This document shows positions 5,429 through 12,411 of a stretch of DNA of 26,485 bases, piece after piece. Source of the stretch: DATHVI01 sp035461385 (GTDB lineage: Bacteria > Actinomycetota > Thermoleophilia > Solirubrobacterales > 70-9); NCBI GenBank assembly GCA_035461385.1, contig DATHVI010000023.1:1-26485 (forward strand), written 5' to 3'. The position numbers and the translations under genes are program-made. The notes beneath the pieces are model-generated. The model saw only the letters and a list, made by a program, of their open reading frames with translations. It did not search any database and was not told the DNA's origin. How positions within the stretch are numbered: the stretch's first letter is position 1; every line of letters begins with the position of its first letter.

Positions 5429-6816
5429 GGCGGCCGCGCGAGCTCCTCGACGGCCGGCCCCGGTGGCGATCGCGCGGCCGCTCGCTCGTCGACCGGCTTC
5501 CGTGGCGGCTCGAGCGCAAGCGGACCGAGCGCCGCCGGCGGCGACGGCGGCGGGCCTGGCGCGCCGCGGCGGCGACGGCGGCGGTCGGCTGGTACGCGGC
5601 CGACAGCCTTCGCCACCGCCGCGAGGGGGCGTTCGGCTACAACCTCGAGACCGAGATCGAGGTCGGCTCGGGCGACTTCGTCCGCGCCGCGGAGGCGCTC
5701 ACCGGGGCGCCGATCTCGGAGGGGAACGACGTCGAGCTGCTGATCAACGGCGACCGGATCTTCCCCGCCTTCCTCGAGACGATCCGCTCCGCCGAGCGAA
5801 CCCTGTGCGCGCTCACCTACGTCTACTGGCGCGGCGACATCGCCCGCGAGGTCGCCGCCGCGATCTCCGAGCGAGCCCGGGCCGGGGTCGAGTGCAACGT
5901 CATCGTCGACGCCCTCGGCGCGGCGAAGATGGACCTGTCGCTGGTCCGCGACATGGAGGACGCCGGGGTGCGGGTGATCCGGTTCCGCCCGCCGAAGCCG
6001 TACGCGCTGCGACGGCTCGCCAACCGAACCCACCGCCGGGCGCTGATCGCCGACGGGCGCGTCGGGATGACCGGCGGGGTCGGGATCGCCTCCGAATGGG
6101 AGGGCGACGCCGAGGACGCCGACCACTGGCGCGACACCCACGTCCGCGTGCGCGGGCCGGTAGTCCGCGGCCTTCAGGGCGCGTTCGCGGAGAGCTGGCT
6201 CGAGGCGACCGGGGAGGTGCTCGCCGGCGACGGCTATCTCCCCGATCTCGAGCCGCTCGAGAACGGCGGCCGGATGCAGCTCGTGCGCTCGAGCGCCGGG
6301 GTCGGCGACACCAACATCGAGGCGCTCTACTACCTCGCGATCGCCTCGAGCTCGCGGACGCTCGAGATCACCGCCGCCTACTTCGTGCCGCGACCGGCCT
6401 TCGTCGAGGCGCTGACGAAGGCTGCGGACCGCGGCGTCGCGGTTCGGATCCTCGTCCCGGGGCCCCACACCGACAAGGAGTTCGTCCGCATCGCCGGCCG
6501 AGCGGCCTACGAGCAGTTGCTCGAGGCGGGGGTGCGGCTGTTCGAGTACCAGCCGACGATGCTGCACGCGAAGACGATGGTCGTCGACGGCACCTGGGCG
6601 TCGGTCGGGACGGTGAACTTCGACAACCGCTCGTTCCAGCTCCACGACGAGGTGACGCTCTGCGTCTGGGACGAAGAGTTCGCCTCGCTGCTGACCGAGG
6701 CGTTCGAGGCCGACCTCGAGCGCTCGGAGGAGATCGACCCGGCACGCTGGAAGGATCGGGGAGCGCACCGGCGCCTCGCCGAGGTCTCGAGCACGGTGTT
6801 TCGGCGCGAGCTCTAG
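5425..6816 (+). CDS. Phospholipase D-like / cardiolipin-synthase-like protein
   Basis: ATG 5425 overlaps the kinase stop by four bases. The 463-residue protein has a very Arg-rich N-terminus (30-48), a short hydrophobic stretch (about 44-60) that may anchor it, and two PLD domains. The second HKD motif is canonical: His381, Lys383, Asp388 in LHAKTMVVDG, followed by GTVNFDNRSF. The first is THRRALIADG, His203-Arg205-Asp210, with Arg where Lys is expected. Overall layout matches bacterial cardiolipin synthases, which join two phosphatidylglycerols or related lipids at the membrane. The Lys-to-Arg change leaves the exact activity uncertain. An open frame extends upstream inside the kinase gene, but the coupled ATG is preferred. 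Confidence 0.85.
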   Translation: MRRPRELLDGRPRWRSRGRSLVDRLPWRLERKRTERRRRRRRRAWRAAAATAAVGWYAADSLRHRREGAFGYNLETEIEVGSGDFVRAAEALTGAPISEGNDVELLINGDRIFPAFLETIRSAERTLCALTYVYWRGDIAREVAAAISERARAGVECNVIVDALGAAKMDLSLVRDMEDAGVRVIRFRPPKPYALRRLANRTHRRALIADGRVGMTGGVGIASEWEGDAEDADHWRDTHVRVRGPVVRGLQGAFAESWLEATGEVLAGDGYLPDLEPLENGGRMQLVRSSAGVGDTNIEALYYLAIASSSRTLEITAAYFVPRPAFVEALTKAADRGVAVRILVPGPHTDKEFVRIAGRAAYEQLLEAGVRLFEYQPTMLHAKTMVVDGTWASVGTVNFDNRSFQLHDEVTLCVWDEEFASLLTEAFEADLERSEEIDPARWKDRGAHRRLAEVSSTVFRREL

Positions 6817-6856
6817 CGTCGACCGCGGCGAGCCGGCTCGCAAGCGCCGCGACGCT

Positions 6857-6862
6857 TAGGAT
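6857..6862 (+). promoter_or_regulatory. -10 box TAGGAT before idi
   Basis: TAGGAT ends seven bases before ATG 6870, in the 53-base gap after the PLD-like gene. It suggests a leaderless idi transcript. An in-frame ATG at 6861 overlaps the box itself and is less likely to be the start. Confidence 0.42.
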
Positions 6863-6869
6863 GCCGCGA

Positions 6870-7430
6870 ATGAACGAGCCGGAGCGAGTGGTGCTGGTCG
6901 ACGAGTCGGGGCGGCCGATCGGAACCGCGGAGAAGCCGGCCGTGCATCACGCCGAGACCCCGCTCCACCTCGGCTTCTCCTGCTACCTGTTCGACGGCGA
7001 GGGCGCGTTCCTCGCCACCCGGCGGGCGCGGACGAAGCGCGTCTGGCCGGGGGTCTGGACGAACAGCGTCTGCGGGCACCCGGCCCCCGGCGAGGCCTTC
7101 GAGGACGCGATCCGCCGGCGGCTGCGGTTCGAGCTCGGGATGACCGCCGAGGCGCTCGCGGTCGCCGACCCCACTTACTCGTACCGGGCGCCCCCGTTCC
7201 GGGGCATCGTCGAGCACGAGCTCTGCCCGATCTACGTCGGCCGAGCGGTCGACCAGCCGCGGCCGAACCCGGCCGAGGTCGAGGAGTTCAGGTGGATGTC
7301 CTGGGAGGACTTCGTCCGCGCCGCCGAGTCGGACGCCGCCGACGCCTACTCGTGGTGGTGCAAGGATCAGCTCAAACGGCTCAAGGCCGATCCCCTGATC
7401 GCCGAGTACTCGCGGCCGCGTGCCGGATAG
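6870..7430 (+). CDS. idi: Isopentenyl-diphosphate delta-isomerase, type I
   Basis: The 186-residue protein read from ATG 6870 is a clear type I IPP isomerase with a Nudix-like fold: VLVDESGRPIGTAEK at the N-terminus, RRARTKRVWPGVWTNSVCGHP with catalytic Cys68, and EHELCPIY with Glu115 and Glu117. It interconverts isopentenyl and dimethylallyl diphosphate in the cytosol, feeding isoprenoid, quinone and carotenoid synthesis. Length matches the family (about 180). ATG 6861 is an alternative start three codons earlier, but 6870 fits the -10 spacing. The AHSA1 gene follows 9 bases downstream, with its own -10 box overlapping the idi stop. Confidence 0.95.
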   Translation: MNEPERVVLVDESGRPIGTAEKPAVHHAETPLHLGFSCYLFDGEGAFLATRRARTKRVWPGVWTNSVCGHPAPGEAFEDAIRRRLRFELGMTAEALAVADPTYSYRAPPFRGIVEHELCPIYVGRAVDQPRPNPAEVEEFRWMSWEDFVRAAESDAADAYSWWCKDQLKRLKADPLIAEYSRPRAG

Positions 7431-7433
7431 TCT
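7428..7433 (+). promoter_or_regulatory. -10 box TAGTCT overlapping idi stop, before AHSA1 gene
   Basis: TAGTCT begins with the TAG stop of idi and ends six bases before ATG 7440. The sequence between (CGGTGA) could also act as a weak ribosome site, so a leaderless transcript is likely but not certain. Confidence 0.35.
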
Positions 7434-7439
7434 CGGTGA

Positions 7440-7892
7440 ATGGAGGTGAGCCGCGGCGCGCTCGTGCTCGAGATCGAGCGAATCCTTCCGGCGCCCCCCG
7501 CGACCGTGTTCACGGCATTCACCGAGCCGGACGAGCTCGCGAAGTGGTGGGGGCCCGCGGGGTTCACCGCTCCCGAGCTGACGTACCGGGCAGAGGTGGG
7601 GAAGCGCTACCGGATCGAGATGCGCCCGCCCGACGGCGACTCGTTCCACCTCCGCGGTGAGTTTCGCGAGGTCGAGCCGCCGGCCCGGCTGGCCTACACG
7701 TTCGAGTGGGAGGAGCCCGACCCCGACGACGTCGAGACCGTGGTCACGCTCTCATTCCGGGACCTCGGCGAATCGACCGAGGTTGCGCTGCGACACGAGG
7801 GCTTCAGGACCGAGGCGCGGCTCGCGCTCCACCGCGACGGCTGGGGCGAGAGCTTCGACAAGCTCGAACGGCTGCTCTCCGGGCCGGCGTAG
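7440..7892 (+). CDS. SRPBCC/AHSA1-family protein
   Basis: 150 residues beginning MEVSRGALVLEIERILPAPP. The pattern IERILPAPPATVFTAFTEPDELAKWWGP and, near the end, HEGF-DGWGESFDKLERLL are the signature of the AHSA1 (activator of Hsp90 ATPase homologue 1-like) branch of the START/SRPBCC fold. Members bind small hydrophobic ligands; most bacterial ones have no known substrate. Likely transcribed from its own -10 box overlapping the idi stop. No sign of damage; the length is typical. Confidence 0.88.
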   Translation: MEVSRGALVLEIERILPAPPATVFTAFTEPDELAKWWGPAGFTAPELTYRAEVGKRYRIEMRPPDGDSFHLRGEFREVEPPARLAYTFEWEEPDPDDVETVVTLSFRDLGESTEVALRHEGFRTEARLALHRDGWGESFDKLERLLSGPA

Positions 7893-7975
7893 CCGCGGGA
7901 GCGGGGAGCCGAGGACGCGGACGACTCCCGGACGCCCCCGGGAGCCAGCCCGCCGAGCGGGTATAGGGACGGGCG

Positions 7976-8293
7976 ATGGCCACCCGCGCCCCTCAGGTGA
8001 CGATCACCCCCTACCGCGACGGCCCGCTGCTCGTCCGCGGCCCGGTCCGGATCGCCGACCAGTCGGGCCGCGAGATCCTGATCGAGCGCGAGACGATCGC
8101 CCTCTGTCGCTGCGGGAAGTCGCGCTCGCGCCCGCTCTGCGACGGGACCCACAAGCTGATCCGCTTCCGCGCCCCGAGCGGTGCCGAGAACGGTGTCCGC
8201 GCTCCGACCGCGAGCGCGGCCGGCACCGGAGGTCCAAACGGAGCCCGCGGTGCGAACGGCTCAGTCTCGAACGGTCGCGGCCGCGCCCGGTAG
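7976..8293 (+). CDS. CDGSH iron-sulfur protein with low-complexity tail
   Basis: The 105-residue protein has a complete CDGSH motif: Cys44-x-Cys46, then Cys55-Asp-Gly-Thr-His59 in CRCGKSRSRPLCDGTH, the ligand set of a 2Fe-2S cluster (three Cys, one His). Residues 1-43 form the small beta fold. Residues 66-105 are Ala/Gly/Asn/Arg-rich and probably disordered. A TATAGG box lies eight bases upstream of the ATG, consistent with a leaderless message. The last 33 bases overlap, tail to tail, the diiron-type gene on the other strand. Together with that gene, the ligase and the methyltransferase it forms a compact cluster; it may carry electrons for the oxygenase-like protein (inference). Confidence 0.88.
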   Translation: MATRAPQVTITPYRDGPLLVRGPVRIADQSGREILIERETIALCRCGKSRSRPLCDGTHKLIRFRAPSGAENGVRAPTASAAGTGGPNGARGANGSVSNGRGRAR

Positions 8294-9319
8294 CAGCGAG
8301 CTCTCCCCCGCCTCCCAGGCGGCGAGGATCGCCGCCGCCCAGCGGCCCTCGACGTGATCAAGGGCGCGGGCGCCCCAGAGGACCTGAGGACCGAGCTCGG
8401 GCTGCTGGCGGGCAAGGCCGCCGCCGAGGTCGACCGCGGCGATCGCCTCGTGGGCGGCGTCGGCGAGGACGTGCTCGTCGAAGAACGCCGTCGCCCGCCC
8501 GTCGAACCCGAGCCTGCGGACGCCGTCGGCGTAGCGGCGATTCGGCACCGACGAGGTCATCTCGAACAGCGCCAGATGGCCGACGATCGCGCCGAGCCAG
8601 CGGCGGTGAAGGCCGAACAGCGACATCAGGTTCACGGTCGCGAGGGTCGGCGCCGGGATCCTGTCGAGGTAGGCGCCGTAGGTGGGATCGAGCTCGACCG
8701 CGTCCATCGCGTCGGCGAAGAGCTGGGCGTGGATCCGCTCGGCGCGACCGCCGCCGTACTCGTCGCTCTGGATCTCGACGATCGCCGCCTTCGGCGGGCC
8801 GTACATCCGCGGCATCGCCCAGGTGTGCGGGTCGGCCTCCTTGAGCTGGTACGCGGAGCGGTGGATCATGAACTCGCGCAGCTCCTCGACGCCGGCCTCG
8901 CGCTCGACGTAGGAGGAGAGCGACGGGCCCTCGTCGGCGTCGGCGATCTCGCGCAGGGCGAGGTCCATCCGCTCGGGGTCGACGGCGCCGTCGCCGGGCG
9001 GTCCGATCGCGTCGTAGAGGCCTGCCTCGAACCGCGCCTCGAGCGCGGCGCGAACGGCGAGCAGCGACGGCTGCCACTCCCAGTCGAAGTCGACGCCGTC
9101 GAAGCCGCGGTAGTGGAGCTCGTAGCAGAGGTAGAGCGAGAGCTGGAGATCCTCGTCGGCGAGCGGGTCCTCGAAGTCGCCGACGTCGACCGCCTCGATC
9201 GGCCGCGGCTCGCTTGTGAGGGCGGCGCGGAGCCGCTCGCTCACCGGCCCCCGGCCGGGCGGGAGCCGCGGCGCGTTCGATTGGCGTCGGGGGTGCTCGG
9301 CCGGCAGCAGCTGGGTCAC
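8261..9319 (-). CDS. Iron-containing redox enzyme family protein (haem-oxygenase-like diiron)
   Basis: GTG 9319 follows AAGGGGGG and overlaps the stop of the upstream ligase by four bases (GTGA). The 352-residue product has the features of the haem-oxygenase-like 'iron-containing redox enzyme' family: an N-terminal helical part (YLCYELHYRGFDGVDFDWEWQPSLL), EFMIHRSAYQLKEADPH, the hallmark EIQSDEYGGGRAERIH (Glu182, Glu187, His197), GHLALFEMTSSVPNRRY (His248, Glu253) and FFDEHVLADAAHE (Glu282, His283, His290). These acids and histidines are candidate diiron ligands. Characterised relatives oxidise, desaturate or cleave small molecules with oxygen; the substrate here is unknown. Translational coupling to a carboxylate-amine ligase suggests the ligase product may be the substrate. 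Confidence 0.83.
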   Translation of the reverse strand: MTQLLPAEHPRRQSNAPRLPPGRGPVSERLRAALTSEPRPIEAVDVGDFEDPLADEDLQLSLYLCYELHYRGFDGVDFDWEWQPSLLAVRAALEARFEAGLYDAIGPPGDGAVDPERMDLALREIADADEGPSLSSYVEREAGVEELREFMIHRSAYQLKEADPHTWAMPRMYGPPKAAIVEIQSDEYGGGRAERIHAQLFADAMDAVELDPTYGAYLDRIPAPTLATVNLMSLFGLHRRWLGAIVGHLALFEMTSSVPNRRYADGVRRLGFDGRATAFFDEHVLADAAHEAIAAVDLGGGLARQQPELGPQVLWGARALDHVEGRWAAAILAAWEAGESSLLPGAAATVRD

Positions 9320-10482
9320 GCCCCCCTTGTTCCCCGTTCCGTCGCCGAGAACCTCTCGGCGAGCGTGGCCGTCATCGCCCTGAGGTCGCGGTCTCGGGCG
9401 AGGTCGCGCTGGCGGATCGCGCCGTTTACCTCGACGAGCGGGCGGGCTCCGGCGAGGAGCGGCCCGGTTCCGAGCCGGTCGGCGACGGGCTCGAGCAGGT
9501 CGAGCAGACGGCGCAGGCGCTCGCGGGTCGGCTCGAGAGCACCGGTCTCGAGGTTGGCCATCCCGCCCTCGACTCCGCGGCTGAGGGCCGAGAAGCGGTT
9601 CTCCTCGATCCTCCAGGTCGGCGCGGCGCCGAGCCGCTCGCCGGCGTCGTGACGGGCGGCGAGCCAGGCGACCAGCGCCTGCACGGTCGCGACGATCCCG
9701 GTCGCCTCGGCGATCGTCGTCTGGGAGTCGGGCACGCGGACCTCGAGCGTCCCGAAGGTGGGGTGCGGGCGAAGCTCCCACCACCAAAGCCGCGGCTCGG
9801 TGACCGCACCGGTGGCCGCGCCCCAGCGAAGCTCGGCCGCGAACCTCTCCCAGCTCTCGAGCGCGGGCGGCACCCCCTGGCGCGGGAGCAGCGTCGCGAT
9901 CGCCGGGCGCACCGATGCGAGGCCGCTGTCCTCACCGGCGTAGAACGGGGCATTCGCGGCGAGCGCCGCGAGCTCGGGCAGGTGGGAGCGAAGCGCGTTG
10001 TAGACGGCGAGGGTGCGCGCGGCGCCACCGACGGCGACGTGAACCTGAAGCGCCGCTACGAGCTGGCGTCGCGCGATCCGCCCGTAGCGCTCGGCGGTGC
10101 GCTCGTAGCGCTCGCCGGGTGCGAGCTCGCCGTCGCCGGCGGCGAACGGGTGGACGCCGACCGTGAGCGGCAGCGCGACGCTCGCGGCCGCCGCCGCGAG
10201 ATCGCGCCGGCCGCCGGCGAGCGCGCCGACCGCCTCCGCCGCGTCGGCGACGGGCTCGGTGAGGATCTCGAGCTGCGAGGCCGGGAGCTCGGGCTTGAAC
10301 CGCGGATCGCCGTCGAGCCGGGCGAGCACCTCGGCGGCGCGTGGGACGAGGTCGAGGGTGTCGGGATCGACGAGCATCACCTCCTCCTCGATCCCGACGG
10401 TCAGCGGCGGAGTCTCCTCGAACGCAGCTTCGAGATCCTCGGCCCGCACCGAGGCGAGGTCGGCGGGGAATACCTTCGCCAC
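9316..10482 (-). CDS. Carboxylate-amine ligase, YbdK / glutamate-cysteine ligase 2 family
   Basis: 388 residues from GTG 10482. Motifs of the GCS2 family: VGIEEEVMLVDPD near residue 29, LEILTEP, LQVHVAVGG, the RPAIATLLPRQGVPPALESWERF block and WWWELRPHPTFGTLEVRVPDSQTT. Members use ATP to join a carboxylate to an amine; E. coli YbdK has weak gamma-glutamylcysteine ligase activity, while others act in unrelated pathways. GTG 10449 is a possible shorter start. A TATCGT box eight bases before GTG 10482 favours the longer form as a leaderless message. The gene starts 19 bases from the divergent methyltransferase gene and its stop overlaps the diiron gene start, so it heads a two-gene operon. Confidence 0.85.
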   Translation of the reverse strand: MAKVFPADLASVRAEDLEAAFEETPPLTVGIEEEVMLVDPDTLDLVPRAAEVLARLDGDPRFKPELPASQLEILTEPVADAAEAVGALAGGRRDLAAAAASVALPLTVGVHPFAAGDGELAPGERYERTAERYGRIARRQLVAALQVHVAVGGAARTLAVYNALRSHLPELAALAANAPFYAGEDSGLASVRPAIATLLPRQGVPPALESWERFAAELRWGAATGAVTEPRLWWWELRPHPTFGTLEVRVPDSQTTIAEATGIVATVQALVAWLAARHDAGERLGAAPTWRIEENRFSALSRGVEGGMANLETGALEPTRERLRRLLDLLEPVADRLGTGPLLAGARPLVEVNGAIRQRDLARDRDLRAMTATLAERFSATERGTRGA

Positions 10483-10490
10483 GACGGGGG

Positions 10491-10496
10491 ACGATA
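10491..10496 (-). promoter_or_regulatory. -10 box TATCGT for the ligase/diiron operon
   Basis: TATCGT on the minus strand lies eight bases before GTG 10482, within the 19-base gap shared with the divergent methyltransferase gene. The gap is too short for two full non-overlapping promoters, so the promoters must reach into the coding regions. Confidence 0.35.
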
Positions 10497-10501
10497 GGGA
10501 G

Positions 10502-11152
10502 GTGAGGCTCGTCACCCTCCCCGGAGTCCTGCGACCGCCGAGCGACTGCCGATTGCTCGCACGGACGATGCACGAGCGCCGGCTCGCCGCAGACGCCCGC
10601 GTGCTCGACGTCTTCACCGGCACCGGCGCGCTCGCGATCGTGGCCGCGCTCGACGGCGCCCGTGAGGTGAGCGCGGTCGACGCCTCGCGGCGCGCGGTTC
10701 TCAACGCCCGCATCAACGCGCGCCTCAACAGTGTCGAGGTGCGGGCGCTCTGGGGCGACCTCTTCGGCCCGGTGTTCGGCGAGCGCTTCGACCTCATCGT
10801 CGCCAACCCGCCCTACGTGCCCGGCGAGGGCGCGCCGCCGACGAGCGGCCACGCCCGGGCCTGGGAGGGCGGGGCCGACGGCCGCGCCCTGATCGACCGG
10901 CTTTGCAGCGAGGCGCCCGAGCACCTCGCGGCGGGCGGCCGGTTGCTCCTCGTTCACTCGTCGATCAGCGGCGAGCAGCGGACGCTCGAACGGCTCGCCG
11001 CGGCGGGCCTCGAGGCCGGGGTCCTCGCCCGCGAGCGCGGACCACTCGGGCCGGTGGTCGGAGGGCGTGCGACGCTGCTCGAGCGCCGCGGGATCCTCAA
11101 GCCCGGCGAGCGCGAGGAGGAGATCGTGGTCGTGCAGGGGTCGGCGGCGTGA
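10502..11152 (+). CDS. HemK2/MTQ2-type class I methyltransferase
   Basis: 216 residues from GTG 10502. SAM-binding motif I is VLDVFTGTGAL (34-44), followed by acidic strand-2 motif SAVDAS, and the catalytic NPPY at 102-105 in FDLIVANPPYVPGEG. This is the layout of HemK-like N-methyltransferases that modify glutamine or other planar amides; in HemK2/MTQ2 the target is a release factor. Whether this one acts on a protein or a small molecule cannot be told. The start lies between the ligase start and the conserved N-terminal MRLVTLPGV; its ribosome site is weak. It is divergent from the ligase/diiron operon and may share regulation with it. Confidence 0.85.
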   Translation: MRLVTLPGVLRPPSDCRLLARTMHERRLAADARVLDVFTGTGALAIVAALDGAREVSAVDASRRAVLNARINARLNSVEVRALWGDLFGPVFGERFDLIVANPPYVPGEGAPPTSGHARAWEGGADGRALIDRLCSEAPEHLAAGGRLLLVHSSISGEQRTLERLAAAGLEAGVLARERGPLGPVVGGRATLLERRGILKPGEREEEIVVVQGSAA

Positions 11153-11184
11153 CGGGCGGCCACCCGAGCCGCGGACACTCAGCC

Positions 11185-11200
11185 GGTCGTGCTCACGACC
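11185..11200. terminator. Hairpin at convergent gene ends
   Basis: GGTCGTG-CT-CACGACC is a 7-bp inverted repeat lying across the stop of the minus-strand VOC gene, 33 bases beyond the methyltransferase stop. It could terminate transcription from both sides. There is no T-run, so intrinsic termination is uncertain. Confidence 0.35.
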
Positions 11201-11654
11201 AGTCGCCCGCGGCGACCTGGCCGGGGTCCGGCATCTCGATCGGGCCCTCCTTCGGCTGGCCGATGCGGAGCGGGTTCCCGAACGGGTCGCGGAGGCCGCA
11301 GTCGGTGCCGTAGAAGCGCTCGGTCGGCTCCTCGGTGAACTCGACGCCCTTGGCGACGAGCTCCTCGTAGGCCTTGTGGACGTCGTCGACGACGAAGATT
11401 CCGGCCATCCCGAGCGCGCCCTTGGTGACGAGCTCGCGGATCTGCTCCGCGGCCTCCTCGTCGTGGGCGGGCGGCCCGGGCTTCTCGAGCAGCAGCTGAT
11501 GCTCCGGGTGCCCCGGGACCTGCACGGTCAGCCAGCGCATGAAGCCGAGGTCGGCGTCGGTGTTGACCTCGAGGCCGAGCTTGCCGACGTAGAAGTCGAG
11601 CGCCTCGTCCTGGTCGAGTACGTATACCTGTGAATGGGTGTGTGCGGTGATCAT
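11193..11654 (-). CDS. VOC-superfamily (glyoxalase/bleomycin-resistance-like) protein
   Basis: ATG 11654 lies six bases after AGGAG, giving 153 residues starting MITAHTHSQVYVLDQDEALDFY. The betaalphabetabetabeta VOC pattern is clear: DQDEALDFYVGKLGLEV, the strand LTVQVPGHPEHQLLLEKPG, FVVDDVHKAYEELVAKGVEF and the closing CGLRDPFGNPLRI. VOC proteins bind a metal and act as dioxygenases, isomerases, glutathione-thiol transferases or drug-binding proteins; the substrate here is unknown. It follows an AraC regulator on the same strand after 78 bases. A GGCGGC-ATC-GCCGCC hairpin (about 11667-11681) sits directly before the ribosome site and could affect translation. Confidence 0.85.
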   Translation of the reverse strand: MITAHTHSQVYVLDQDEALDFYVGKLGLEVNTDADLGFMRWLTVQVPGHPEHQLLLEKPGPPAHDEEAAEQIRELVTKGALGMAGIFVVDDVHKAYEELVAKGVEFTEEPTERFYGTDCGLRDPFGNPLRIGQPKEGPIEMPDPGQVAAGDWS

Positions 11655-11732
11655 CAAATCTCCTGCGGCGGCGATGCCGCCTTCGTATGCAACTGCCGAG
11701 GCGATGTCTGTCTCGGCCGAACATCACCGAAC

Positions 11733-12158
11733 CTACTCCGGCCGCTGGCGCTTGGCTTCTCCGAAACTGCTCGGTCGCGTCCACGCCTTCGCGAAGCACG
11801 CCGGCACGGCGCGCAGGTCGGCGGCGCGCCAGCGGTAGGTGCTCGGCGGCTCGCCGACGATCTCGGCGAAGGTCCGGCTGAACGAGCCGAGGCTCTGGAA
11901 GCCGACGTCGAAGCAGATCTCGGTGACGCTGCGATCGGTCTCCCGCAGCAGGAACATCGCCCTCTCGACCCGGCGGCGCTGGAGGTAGCGGTGGGGCGTC
12001 TCGCCGAAGACCGCCCGGAAGGTGCGGATGAAGTGCGCCTCGGACACGCACGCGATCCGCGCCAGGGTCGGGATGTCGAGCGGCTTCGCGTAGTCGCGGT
12101 CGATCGCGTCGCGCGCCCGGAGCATGAACCGGTTGCGCTCCTCGGTAGCGCGGCTCAC
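11733..12158 (-). CDS. AraC-family DNA-binding regulator (HTH domain only)
   Basis: 141 residues read from GTG 12158. The whole protein is essentially the AraC/XylS double helix-turn-helix: RDAIDRDYAKPLDIPTLARIACVSEAHFIRTFRAVFG, then RVERAMFLLRETDRSVTEIC with the signature DVGFQSLGSFSRTFAEIVGEPP and STYR. There is no N-terminal ligand-binding domain, so any effector must act another way; stand-alone forms of this kind exist. The frame stays open upstream to 12299, but that stretch is low-complexity and has no family similarity. It probably controls itself and the VOC gene 78 bases downstream. The 253-base gap to the divergent tandem SRPBCC gene would hold its promoter. Confidence 0.85.
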   Translation of the reverse strand: MSRATEERNRFMLRARDAIDRDYAKPLDIPTLARIACVSEAHFIRTFRAVFGETPHRYLQRRRVERAMFLLRETDRSVTEICFDVGFQSLGSFSRTFAEIVGEPPSTYRWRAADLRAVPACFAKAWTRPSSFGEAKRQRPE

Positions 12159-12411
12159 GTCGGCTCGCTCGCCTCGGATCGGGGCGAGCCGAAAGCGGGT
12201 CCCGGGATCACGTCGGTGGGCATGCCCGTAGTTTCCCCCGGAGCCTCCCCCGCCCGACCACGGATGTGAGCGGGTTGCCGGTGCGCGACGCTGCGACAAG
12301 CGATGAGCCCTCGACCGTCCTTCGGAGGCAGCTCACTGATCGAGATCGCGATCGCCGGTCACCTCGAGGGCGGCGAACCACATCGACGTGCCAACCGAAT
12401 GAAGGAGGCCG

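Noticed and set aside
5463..6860. Upstream extension of the idi frame by about 460 codons
   Set aside because: It is the +1 shadow of the PLD-like gene; idi family length and the -10 box place the start at 6870.
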